The notes below the pieces were generated by a model that made no database searches, had not been told where the DNA came from, and saw only the letters and a program-made list of their open reading frames with translations. Shown one piece after another: positions 9,501 through 16,670 of a DNA stretch of 64,000 bases. The stretch covers positions 19,332-83,331 of the forward strand of contig CAILLA010000132.1 in NCBI GenBank assembly GCA_903834925.1, written 5' to 3'. The position numbers and the translations under genes are program-made. The DNA is from an uncultured Schlesneria sp. (GTDB lineage Bacteria; Planctomycetota; Planctomycetia; Planctomycetales; Planctomycetaceae). The number at the start of each line of letters is the position of its first letter. Position 1 is the stretch's first letter.

Positions 9501-11061
9501 TTAGCGCCTGCGACCATTCCAACCTTGCTGTTCGTTCCTGAGTAGTCAGACACAACAGTCGCATCTCATTCTTCGATTCGGCAAGACAGTACAATCGTCC
9601 TCCAAACGGAAGCGGCGGACCGGCAAAGAAAAGCCCAGCAAATTCGAGGGGTGGAGTTCCATTCTGTCCGCCGATCTCCCAAAGCAGACGTCCCCCTTTC
9701 AGGTCATAAGCGACTAGCTTATTCACTGGATCGGCGACCATCTGCACCCCGAATGTCAGGCGGCTACGAGGCAGATACGCGTTGAATTGTGATTCGGTCT
9801 CTTCAATCGCATAAAGATTCTGGCCGTCACTGGTCAGCGAACCTGAAAGCTGATCGCGGAATAGTTTGCGGCGAAGATATCCGCGAAATGTCACCGGCGA
9901 CGACGCAACCATTGCCTCGGAACTGGCAAGTGGACTTTGAAAAAGCCACCCGAGCATCCCATCGGTTGTTGCCGAACGCCATAACAAACGACCTGTCTTC
10001 AGGCTGACGGCCGTGACGTCGTTCAACGTTCGATAGGCAACGACATCGCCAACAATCACAGGGATCGCGGCGGGTTGGGCCAGCCGATTGTTCTCACGCA
10101 TCAGCCGTTCGAGTTGATTCGTCAACTGGTCAAATCCTGCAATCCGCTGCTGGTTCGTCACGTCGTCCGAGTGAAACCGCAAATATTGTCGCGTCGAAAT
10201 CGCCCACAATGCACCACCAATGGGCAAAGAAGGATGGGCCGATTCATTCCCGGTCAGTCCGCCTCGTGGCGTTTCCCATTCGTCCACCGTCGCGACAATC
10301 GATCGCGGCACCGGACCGAAATTGGCCGCCATCCATTCCGGTGCGTCCTTCAGCTCTCCAAAGGGTGTGATCGCACGCCCACCAACCTGCCATGCGACAT
10401 CTCCCATTCTTCTTACTTCATCCAAAGCGATCAGCGCCCGTAAGGTTCGGTCAGAGTCACCTGCGAGATACCAGGCCAACGCGGACTTCAGTAACAACGT
10501 GGACTTAAGCGGCCCCTTTGATTTTGGATGGCGCAGCATCGTGTCACACAGGTTCCCTGCTTCGATCAGGTGGTCATGGTCGAAGGCCATTGCGGCAAGC
10601 AGTTGCAGTGCCTCGAATCCAGCCGCAGTCATCTGATAGTTGGAAGCGATTTCGTACAACTTTTCAACGTCATTGGTCGCCTGGGCTTCTTTCAAAAGTT
10701 CGCGGGCAGTGCTCCCCACCTGCAATTCATAAGCCGCCTGTCCCTGAGCGGGCAGGTCCGCCAGCATCTGCAGGGCCTGCTCACGAATTGCCACAGGTTT
10801 TCTGAACCGGAAATCCTTCTCCAGAAAGTAGTCTTCGGGATGATCGAGTACCGACTGCAAGCGGATCACTGCGGGGGCGAATTGATTCTGTTCGAGGAAT
10901 CCTTGAGCGTCCTCAATCGCCTGTTGCAGACTGCGATCGATTTCGGCGGTCACTCGGTTGTCGGCGGGAATCGAAAACCGTGGACGGAATTGTGCGCTCG
11001 ACGAAGAGCCGAGACAAACAATTCCCCCGATAATGAACCCAATCCAAACGACGCTCCGCAT
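6523..11061 (-). CDS. Large secreted PQQ-type beta-propeller protein with TPR-like region
   Basis: Encodes 1512 aa. The signal peptide starts MRSVVWIGFIIGGIVCLG and ends near SSSAQ. After a helical N-terminal third (residues about 30-270, TPR-like), a first set of PQQ/BamB-type blades spans about 280-740, with repeated units such as AYDLKGGRLLWEIG, CLNLVDGSLVWKRQ and AFSLADGSEVWNQ. A TPR-like helical region (about 750-1000) contains ALALRAEMRLHQGKEDDAINDL. A second blade set (about 1080-1490) contains LYAADPETGRILWSRFG and CSIDKKDGKVLWSV. The start was set at the ATG with GAGGAG before it. Such proteins act in the periplasm as scaffolds or sugar/quinoprotein-like binders. PQQ dependence cannot be inferred because no enzymatic quinoprotein residues were recognised. 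Confidence 0.85.
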   Translation of the reverse strand: MRSVVWIGFIIGGIVCLGSSSSAQFRPRFSIPADNRVTAEIDRSLQQAIEDAQGFLEQNQFAPAVIRLQSVLDHPEDYFLEKDFRFRKPVAIREQALQMLADLPAQGQAAYELQVGSTARELLKEAQATNDVEKLYEIASNYQMTAAGFEALQLLAAMAFDHDHLIEAGNLCDTMLRHPKSKGPLKSTLLLKSALAWYLAGDSDRTLRALIALDEVRRMGDVAWQVGGRAITPFGELKDAPEWMAANFGPVPRSIVATVDEWETPRGGLTGNESAHPSLPIGGALWAISTRQYLRFHSDDVTNQQRIAGFDQLTNQLERLMRENNRLAQPAAIPVIVGDVVAYRTLNDVTAVSLKTGRLLWRSATTDGMLGWLFQSPLASSEAMVASSPVTFRGYLRRKLFRDQLSGSLTSDGQNLYAIEETESQFNAYLPRSRLTFGVQMVADPVNKLVAYDLKGGRLLWEIGGQNGTPPLEFAGLFFAGPPLPFGGRLYCLAESKNEMRLLCLTTQERTARLEWSQALITTDRVMFDAPFRSAGLVPAMSEGLMICPTANGSVVAFDVVQRQLKWGYSYDSQFRRSLQGGEILGDEEEGRWLDSGPVLSEGRVVLTPRDSNEIHCLNLVDGSLVWKRQRQQGLYVACVNGDQVIVVGRTQVVAFSLADGSEVWNQPTEIPEPSGRGVRIGSEYLLPLSTGHIATFDLKTGKILGRSRLHQNCMPGNLAVGEGALVSCGLNDVIGFRSLPDIERQVDRQLGADSTNAEALALRAEMRLHQGKEDDAINDLRRSLQQQPKLRVKRILVETLLDRFRNDPRQLLKSSAELQSLAEDPRQQIEVTQLLASALNETGDHVGAVTQLFRLALSTQFPEDMVASGPAHFVSLEQTIRSQLFAIYDAASSNERTEITNVFGRELNSLLASPDRDRLLINYMKFTVGHPGADRLLLRLAESNEALPGEMRRTKLFERIAQSENKPVAAAAVAALASRFLASNSPVEARPWIKELGRRFPSEVVRDGKTGRQLSDEWMGRTEIRRLDVGKRNWPQSQVDVNRTENNLTQASWPVDVVTHAGHYFEGWTFETDALVTTLTARDQNFKVAWRFPLMNSSNDLRVHPSQLHIRGRRLAFSSGTWLGVMEVADSQSEPRLLFEKSLRPNAFVVNRANNNPVERRLLPNGRRFQVMFDIRGSAGFLIGLADDAVFYQLDNRLYAADPETGRILWSRFGSQFAKADATADKSLVVNASDNGAYLLRAMDGTIQQQLPGNPNETPIWFRGTRRLSMRNLGSDQRVFELRDFDGDRVIWQSQHQATSFPSVIDDEDLAILEPSGKLTVLKLSTGEVRLAAELPLKRPLRGVVVMAAQRWEDRYVIVAGVQTKNTEQRRVIPLNFGTPKDFQSPRDLGAPSNVAFTIDGVVCSIDKKDGKVLWSVPVTDLAFDTAQPSSVPVLVLASWFVEIDARNGFPSSPKLSSLILDKWTGAKIYEKQEILTPGGRGVQFVPSIDNRKLVVDFYHFQLELTFPQAK

Positions 11062-11272
11062 CTTCGTTCTCCTCGAACGATCGGCGCAATCAGTCACTGC
11101 CGACTCCAGTTACAAGCGTAGGAACTCGAAAGCCGACGAGTGCTGGTTTTCCTCAATCCACAGGAACCGTGATTCATGCGCTCGTCTTAATCGATCTCGC
11201 GAATTATAGACGATTAATTCCGTGAATGCTGCATAAGGCTAGCAGATCGCAAAGCAGATTCACGTTTCAAAC

Positions 11273-11375
11273 TGGGGTACCACGGTTTTGAAGTCTTCGA
11301 CAAAGCCGTGCGATCGAATTCCGCGTAGTACGTCTCGCACGACCATGTCGAAGACTCCATGATCGTGGCACCCCA
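11273..11375. repeat. Long imperfect inverted repeat
   Basis: Arms of about 40 bases run from TGGGGTACCACG inward and back to CGTGGCACCCCA, with shared inner blocks GAAGTCTTCGACA/TGTCGAAGACT and GCCGTGCG/CGCACG, around a 20-odd base loop. It is the main content of the gap 11062-11436. I see no credible gene there, and the rest of the gap is unremarkable. Confidence 0.6.
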
Positions 11376-11436
11376 CTTTTGCCGTTTTGAAAAATGGATT
11401 GAAATGCTGTTGTCCCACCACAACAACGCCGCCGAC

Positions 11437-12948
11437 TTAAGAGAAGTCATACGGGTACATATTGAGCCTTTGTGGGTCGCATAATCCGACTCGGTTAAAC
11501 GGTTTGATCGCTGCCGAGATTCTGGCGGTCAAATCGGCTGACGAAACTGCTGGATCTCGAACATCTTGCACGGCCTGAATCAAAGCAGCCCTCAGTTCCG
11601 GTCGATCGGCACTGAGAAACGCTGCCCCTTTCGCAACCCGACCGGCACGACGCTCTTCTTCGGAAAAGATTGATGTGGCAAAGTAAAACATCGACATCGC
11701 AATCATCCGCTCAAACTGTCGGAACCCGGCAAAACTTCCGCTGACGATCAGGTCGATAAATTCGACTTCCTTCTGAACCAGAACATCGTATTTCCGAAGT
11801 TCGTCAGCCAGTTCGGGTCGCCCCCAGCATCGTTCGAACATGTCCATTAATCGTTCGATCCCGATCAGCGTGAAGGTGTTTCCGGTACTGTGCAGCGGAT
11901 CATGAAAAGCAGCGGTGTTTGGAAGCATGACCCAATTCGGCCCCGCAGACCGACTCAAGCGACGCTGCATCCGCCCGGTCTGCCGCCACGGAACAATCGG
12001 TTTGGCACGCGCAAACTGTTCCGCAACGGCGGGCAATTGAGCCATCATCGTGGCCCATTCCGCCTCAGGACTGCCGCTTGTTTCGCGAGGAAATCGTTCT
12101 GGATCGAGTGCAAACCCGGCACTGGCAACCCCGTTGTCGAAGGGTAGAACCCACATCCATCCCCCATCAAAAACATGATGCAGGGCGGCATCGTCACATG
12201 GATAGGGATGCCCCGAGAGATCGCCGCCTCGATGGGAATAGAGATCGCCCCAACCGGCAACATCCGTGAAATGCGAAAACAGCCCGCGTGATCGCGTCTG
12301 TAATCCGTCTGAATGCGGTTCAACACCCAAAAACTTCGCCAGAAAGCCCCCTTCCCCGGACGCATCGATCAAAAAATCGACGCGAATCTTGATTGACTCT
12401 TGCCTCGATTCCGACCGCCCCTGAAATTCCCAGTCGTCGCCGTTCGGAGTCAATTGATCAATGACAGTTTGATCGAAGTACGGAATCCCCATCTGCACCG
12501 CTTCGCCAGCCAGAAAACCATCGAAGTCGGACCTCAACCAGTGAGTATCGGCATCTTCATCTGTGAGACTCGCCGCCACGAGCAATTCGTTCGCTCGATC
12601 AGGACGAGGTTGAAAGTCTTGACCGAATTCATGGTGAAAATAACTGAAGCCTCGTTTCAGCCCGCAAACAATCTCGGGATAGGTTCGCTTCCAACTGGCA
12701 TAATTGGCCAGTGGAGCGATCCGGGGCAAATCGTAGCGATGTGCCAGCCCTTCCAGGATCAGGTTTGCCACGGGCGTTGATGATTCCCCCACTGCAAAGC
12801 GGGGATGAGAACCGCGATCAACCAACACAGGACGCAGACCCATGCGTTGCAGTAGCATGGCGATCAGGCTACCACTAAAGCCCGCTCCAACGACAGCAAT
12901 ATCAGCATCGATTTCAATCACAGGTTTTCCATTTTCCGCGCCGGTCAT
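11437..12948 (-). CDS. FAD-dependent oxidoreductase, flavin-dependent halogenase-like
   Basis: 503 aa, in the usual size range of tryptophan-halogenase-type enzymes. Seen: FAD-binding GAGFSG (21-26) after a hydrophobic strand; GESSTP (54-59); a lysine in GLKRGFSYF (K98) placed like the catalytic lysine of PrnA-type halogenases; WMWVLP (264-269), which fits the WxWxIP halogenase signature with Leu for Ile; and DASGEGG near 196. These point to FADH2-dependent C-halogenation or a related hydroxylation. The substrate is unknown, and no peptide-synthetase or polyketide genes are near. Without a structural comparison a simple monooxygenase remains possible. The start ATG at 12948 has only a weak ribosome site. 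Planctomycetes often carry orphan halogenase-like flavoproteins. Confidence 0.75.
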   Translation of the reverse strand: MTGAENGKPVIEIDADIAVVGAGFSGSLIAMLLQRMGLRPVLVDRGSHPRFAVGESSTPVANLILEGLAHRYDLPRIAPLANYASWKRTYPEIVCGLKRGFSYFHHEFGQDFQPRPDRANELLVAASLTDEDADTHWLRSDFDGFLAGEAVQMGIPYFDQTVIDQLTPNGDDWEFQGRSESRQESIKIRVDFLIDASGEGGFLAKFLGVEPHSDGLQTRSRGLFSHFTDVAGWGDLYSHRGGDLSGHPYPCDDAALHHVFDGGWMWVLPFDNGVASAGFALDPERFPRETSGSPEAEWATMMAQLPAVAEQFARAKPIVPWRQTGRMQRRLSRSAGPNWVMLPNTAAFHDPLHSTGNTFTLIGIERLMDMFERCWGRPELADELRKYDVLVQKEVEFIDLIVSGSFAGFRQFERMIAMSMFYFATSIFSEEERRAGRVAKGAAFLSADRPELRAALIQAVQDVRDPAVSSADLTARISAAIKPFNRVGLCDPQRLNMYPYDFS

Positions 12949-13056
12949 TTATAACGAGACACCACCGTATATGGACCCAAACCGATTCGCAAATGCAAAC
13001 ATTTTCTGATTCCGACTCTTTTCCTGCCACCTGAATTCGAATGGAACATCCTCGTC

Positions 13057-13875
13057 GTGGACAACAGTTCTCAAAAGCAATCAATCGCGAGGTGGTTCCG
13101 TCGGTCGTACGCCGGGCGGATCATCACTGCGCTTGTTCTGATCGCCGTCATTCAGTTGGCCGTAATCTGGTTGAACTTCTTGCTTCCCGTTCAGCGGGAG
13201 CATTGGGTTGCCAGCAAAATCGAAGCCCTCGGCGGACAGGTCGAATGGCAACGCCGTGGGCCACGCTGGGTCTACAGGCTTCCCTATGCCGACAACTTGC
13301 AACGTATTACGGGAATTACACTGGGAGGGGAGGAGGTTTCCGCGAAGGTATTTCAGCCCGTTCCTGCGGAATTAATCTCAGAAATCGCAGCGTTAAACTG
13401 GCTCGAATTTCTTTACCTGACCGGCCCACTCGTCACTGATAAACAGATCTTACGACTCAAGGGGTTAAAGCGAACTCTCGACGACATTCCACAAAGCCTT
13501 GATCTTCAGGGGACTCAACTCACCGACGCGGGATTAGAACATTTGAAAGGGCTGACAAACCTGGGTAGCCTCAACCTCAGTAGTACTCAAATCGGTGACG
13601 CCGGACTTATTCATTTGTCAGGATTTTCGTCACTTACTGATCTCGCCCTCTCTAACACCAAAATTTCCGACGAGGGGCTTAAACATTTGTCAGGACTTTC
13701 GTCACTTACTGAACTCGCCCTCTTCAACATCAAAGTCACCGACGAGGGGCTTAAGCATCTTGTTGGATTGGTGAATCTCGAAAAGATTGATCTCGACGAT
13801 ACTCAAACCACCCCAGAAGGGCGAGCCATGCTTCGCCAGGCTCTGCCACGTTGTCTGGTCATACCGGAACCGTGA
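13057..13875 (+). CDS. Membrane-anchored leucine-rich repeat protein
   Basis: 272 aa from a GTG start. One N-terminal membrane segment (about 21-43, IITALVLIAVIQLAVIWLNF) follows a basic cytoplasmic end, so the repeats should lie outside the inner membrane. From about residue 105 onward, LRR units of about 24 residues follow the pattern ITDEGLKHLxGLxxLxxLxL, with at least five copies. Two neighbouring units are near-identical at DNA level (13612-13755), a sign of recent duplication. Function is unknown; such proteins are probably protein-binding scaffolds. The start is uncertain because the ribosome site is weak. Confidence 0.75.
   Translation: MDNSSQKQSIARWFRRSYAGRIITALVLIAVIQLAVIWLNFLLPVQREHWVASKIEALGGQVEWQRRGPRWVYRLPYADNLQRITGITLGGEEVSAKVFQPVPAELISEIAALNWLEFLYLTGPLVTDKQILRLKGLKRTLDDIPQSLDLQGTQLTDAGLEHLKGLTNLGSLNLSSTQIGDAGLIHLSGFSSLTDLALSNTKISDEGLKHLSGLSSLTELALFNIKVTDEGLKHLVGLVNLEKIDLDDTQTTPEGRAMLRQALPRCLVIPEP
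13612..13755 (+). repeat. Two tandem 72-bp LRR-coding units
   Basis: The blocks at 13612-13683 and 13684-13755 differ at only a few bases. Both begin CATTTGTCAGGA and end with CGACGAGGGGCTTAA plus A or G. Each encodes one 24-residue leucine-rich repeat. Confidence 0.8.
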
Positions 13876-13907
13876 CAGTTTCAATTCCGTATCCCGAAAG
13901 AAACGTA

Positions 13908-14771
13908 ATGCAGTACTCCAACATTGTTCAGCAGGTTCTTGAGTTGGCGCGACAGGCCAGCGAAGCACCCGATAGCGCGGCGCGGCAATTGATTGAAAAG
14001 GATCTGCGGACATTTCTTAAAACACTCAAAGCGGCTGAAATCTACATGCTTGCCACACTCATGTATCTCGGTCGCGACGGTGGTGGTGTCGCCGGGCTGA
14101 TGGATCGCTACCAGCAGATGAGCGACTCGTTCGGGACTCCTGAACGTGCGATCGATCAGATGCTCACGAAGAACGGTCTGCATAAGTACCTGCGTAATAG
14201 TTTGAAGACATTGGAGACTGCTGGGATTGAAGTTGACTCGTTACTGACGACACACATTGATTCTCCTCTGGCACTTCTGAACAGTAGCGATGATGTGGAA
14301 CTGAGTCTCGGCCCGTGGTGTTGCGATCGGTGCGGTCAAGTCATTTCAAAGCCTGAGCACGGACTTCTGCAATGGCTTACTCGCTCGAATGATGGCCATT
14401 GCATCGGGCGAGATTTGCAAATTGTCCACGTCAACCATGCGAGTCCGCTCGGCCTGCCGAACGGTTGCTGTCCGGACCCAAGCGAGGAGTTCGCAAGGGA
14501 CGGATCGGGCCATTCGGATGTCCCTTTACATTGGATGCTGGAACCCGATGGATTGGTACGATTACTCGCATTCATTGAAGAAGGTGAATTCCCTGCTAAA
14601 GAGGTGAGCCGAATCATGATGCGGTTGCTCATTCCTGGTTATGAAACAGCAAAACCGTATTTTCAAAAAGCGATTGATGCCGGGATCGTCGACGATGAAC
14701 TTCCGAAGGATTACTTTTTTCAGTCGCAACTGGGCGACATCGTTGCGAATATTCCGAAGCTTGAAAAATAA
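13908..14771 (+). CDS. Unrecognised two-part protein with a possible zinc ribbon
   Basis: 287 aa from ATG 13908 (GAAAGAA upstream). The N-terminal part (1-120) is helical, with a segment AEIYMLATLMYLGRDGG that resembles DUF3775, a family with a small-helix fold and unknown role. The middle holds WCCDRCGQVISKPEHG, a Cys pair suited to binding a metal, with further Cys near 185. The C-terminal part, from about HWMLEPDGLVRLLAF, is helical and acidic. No signal peptide is seen, so it is probably cytoplasmic. I would not assign a function. An open frame extends 19 codons upstream, but it overlaps the LRR gene's end and lacks a ribosome site. Confidence 0.65.
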   Translation: MQYSNIVQQVLELARQASEAPDSAARQLIEKDLRTFLKTLKAAEIYMLATLMYLGRDGGGVAGLMDRYQQMSDSFGTPERAIDQMLTKNGLHKYLRNSLKTLETAGIEVDSLLTTHIDSPLALLNSSDDVELSLGPWCCDRCGQVISKPEHGLLQWLTRSNDGHCIGRDLQIVHVNHASPLGLPNGCCPDPSEEFARDGSGHSDVPLHWMLEPDGLVRLLAFIEEGEFPAKEVSRIMMRLLIPGYETAKPYFQKAIDAGIVDDELPKDYFFQSQLGDIVANIPKLEK

Positions 14772-14783
14772 TTGCGGTGTGCG

Positions 14784-15104
14784 ATGGGACGACAACTTCC
14801 AATTGTGGCGACCTGGAACGATGAAGTTCAGCTTTTGCGGTTCATTCAAACTCTCTCACCAATTCTTCCGTTTGTCTCGCAGGCCTCTCAAATCGACGAC
14901 CTCTGGTTTCCGGATTGGGAGCAACGTGAGATTCCAGGACAGCAATACAGTATTTGGATGAAGGCTTTTCCGTGGACTTCAAGACGTTTCGGACCGTTAC
15001 GTGCGTGTGGCGAGTGCTTTCTTCATCCAGTTCGCGACCACGTCACCAACGGCGAAGGGGAGACTGAAGTGGTCGTCCTGTGGAAACTCCTGAGTTTCGA
15101 TTGA
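14784..15104 (+). pseudogene. Probable 3'-truncated gene of unknown function
   Basis: The frame from ATG 14784 begins MGRQLPIVATWNDEVQLL and continues to YSIWMKAFPW with natural protein-like composition. After about position 14990 it runs antisense through the end of the lipase gene, where composition changes (Arg/Cys-rich). I recall similar N-termini in longer uncharacterised proteins, so I read this as the front of a gene whose 3' part was lost when the lipase gene came to lie beside it. It could instead be a real short protein of 106 aa. It has no clear ribosome site. Confidence 0.35.
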
Positions 15105-16184
15105 GGCTCCTAATGCTTTTACGGACTTCGCGTACGCGTGCTGCCATGGTGCGGGAATCACGGTGCCACCCTGGAATGCGTCGACGCACATTAACAGCGG
15201 ACATCGGGGTTTAACCCAACCTGCGGAACCTTGCTTGATCGCAACCTTCCAGGCTTCGAAATTCTGCGGTGGCGATTTTAAGATCGCTCCTTTCAGCCGA
15301 AACATTCGAGCGATCGTATCATTCAGATGATGGACCGGCTGCACTTTCCAGGAGTCCTGCATCAGTTGCATCCCCAGCGGCGTGAAGACATCAGCCACAT
15401 TCAGCTTGGGGAATGCTGCTGCATAGCCCCACAGTGTCATCAACAGGTGCGAGTCAGGTGCCGTGCGGGCATCTGCCAGCGCAGCTCCCATTCCAGTGGG
15501 ATTCTCAATCCCGACGTAAGCGACTCCCGGTGACAACAGAACGCTTCCTTTCAGGTCGAGAACACCAAAATCGCCTTCACCGAGCTCTGCCACGGACGCA
15601 GCCGTTGCCCCACCTTGAGACCAGCCATAGGCGAGCAATTGAGTTCCCGCTCCGGTTTCAAACTCCCTCGCCGCTTGAGCGATGAAGACCGCATCGCGCG
15701 CGTTCGTCGGGCTTACCATGTACTGATGAATTTCCGAGTTTCCTAAGCCCTGGTAATCCGTTGCGCAAACGACGTAGCCGGCATCAATGAAACCCTGAAC
15801 GCCGGGAACTCCATAATCGATCTGCTGTGTCGCACCGGGACTGAAATAGACCGTCAATTCGCGAGCCGGATCGGGCTGGGCGGAAGGACAGGCCGCGTCG
15901 CCGAGTCCTGTTGTTCCGTGGCACCACGTCACGATCGGGCGATCTTTCCCCGGTTTTGCAGGTGCGATCACAATCCCCGTCACTTCATGAGCGACATCGT
16001 TGATATCCTTCGACATGTAGCGAACCCGCCAGGCGACAGCTCCGTTCAATCGAGTTTCGATCGGTTTGGCCTGAAGCAACTTGCCCGCCGAACTCGTCTG
16101 ATTGGAAACCTGACTGGCCAATGTTTCGCCGAGCAGACTGAGGCTTGAACCTAAAACGACTGCATGAAATGTTCGTCTTTGCAT
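14997..16184 (-). CDS. Secreted lipase/esterase (alpha/beta hydrolase, secretory-lipase-like)
   Basis: 395 aa with a short signal-like N-terminus (MQRRTFHAVVLGSSLSLLG). The alpha/beta hydrolase pattern is clear: the HG oxyanion segment TWCHGTTGLGD (87-95), CATDYQGLGNS (140-150), the nucleophile elbow YGWSQGG with S189, a late acid candidate D335 in LMCVDAF, and histidine H372 in DDHFSLP. The overall plan resembles the fungal/bacterial secretory lipase family (PF03583). It should cleave carboxyl esters or acylglycerols outside the cytoplasm, but chain-length preference is unknown. The arginine pair at the N-terminus is not a full twin-arginine motif. It stands alone between convergent and divergent neighbours. 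Confidence 0.85.
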   Translation of the reverse strand: MQRRTFHAVVLGSSLSLLGETLASQVSNQTSSAGKLLQAKPIETRLNGAVAWRVRYMSKDINDVAHEVTGIVIAPAKPGKDRPIVTWCHGTTGLGDAACPSAQPDPARELTVYFSPGATQQIDYGVPGVQGFIDAGYVVCATDYQGLGNSEIHQYMVSPTNARDAVFIAQAAREFETGAGTQLLAYGWSQGGATAASVAELGEGDFGVLDLKGSVLLSPGVAYVGIENPTGMGAALADARTAPDSHLLMTLWGYAAAFPKLNVADVFTPLGMQLMQDSWKVQPVHHLNDTIARMFRLKGAILKSPPQNFEAWKVAIKQGSAGWVKPRCPLLMCVDAFQGGTVIPAPWQHAYAKSVKALGASIETQEFPQDDHFSLPFAVGDVVANWMKKALATRT

Positions 16185-16670
16185 CGCGAGCAGCTCTCAT
16201 GAACGGATTTGTGAAGGAATGAATGATCACGTAAACAAGGACAGGCGTCGAGTCAACGAATCGATTGCCCCTGCAACACGATCATCACAAAAGCCTATCG
16301 TCCGAACGATTCTTTTTCGCTGTTAAATCTGCATCAGGACAAAAAAGGCGGGTTTCCCACGGTCTCAATCGGCGACGAGGACAACATTCTGAAGCACCGA
16401 TGCGACCGCCAGTCAAATGATTTTGTCTGGGATCCCGGACGAACGCCACAATCTTGCTATCCCCGAGGTCTGCTGGCAGTCTTACTTCATTGATCTTGAG
16501 GGAGATCTGTTCGGACTCTTCTGGCACGATGCTTTGGCAAAGCAATTAAGGTAAAATAGTATTACAACAAACATTCACGTCGCCACCGTTTTGGACGTCG
16601 GTTTTCCATCTTAACCGCTCGTCCAGTAACCGGGTGCGAGCATACTCATTGCAAAAGCAGGGCGACCAAA
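16185..16670. other. Intergenic space, no supported gene
   Basis: 486 bases upstream of both flanking genes. A minus-strand open frame of 86 codons exists (16285-16545, TTG start), but its second half is Arg/Cys-rich and unlike a protein. A small palindrome, GCTTTGGCAAAGC, followed by TAAAAT (about 16532-16557), may belong to the kinase promoter. Nothing else is recognisable. Confidence 0.5.

Noticed and set aside
11214..11450. Minus-strand frame of 78 codons after the halogenase gene
   Set aside because: It spans the inverted repeat, overlaps the halogenase end, and its composition shows no protein pattern.
16285..16545. Minus-strand frame of 86 codons before the hybrid kinase
   Set aside because: The first 35 residues look protein-like, but the rest is Arg/Cys-rich, the start is TTG without a ribosome site, and no family fits.
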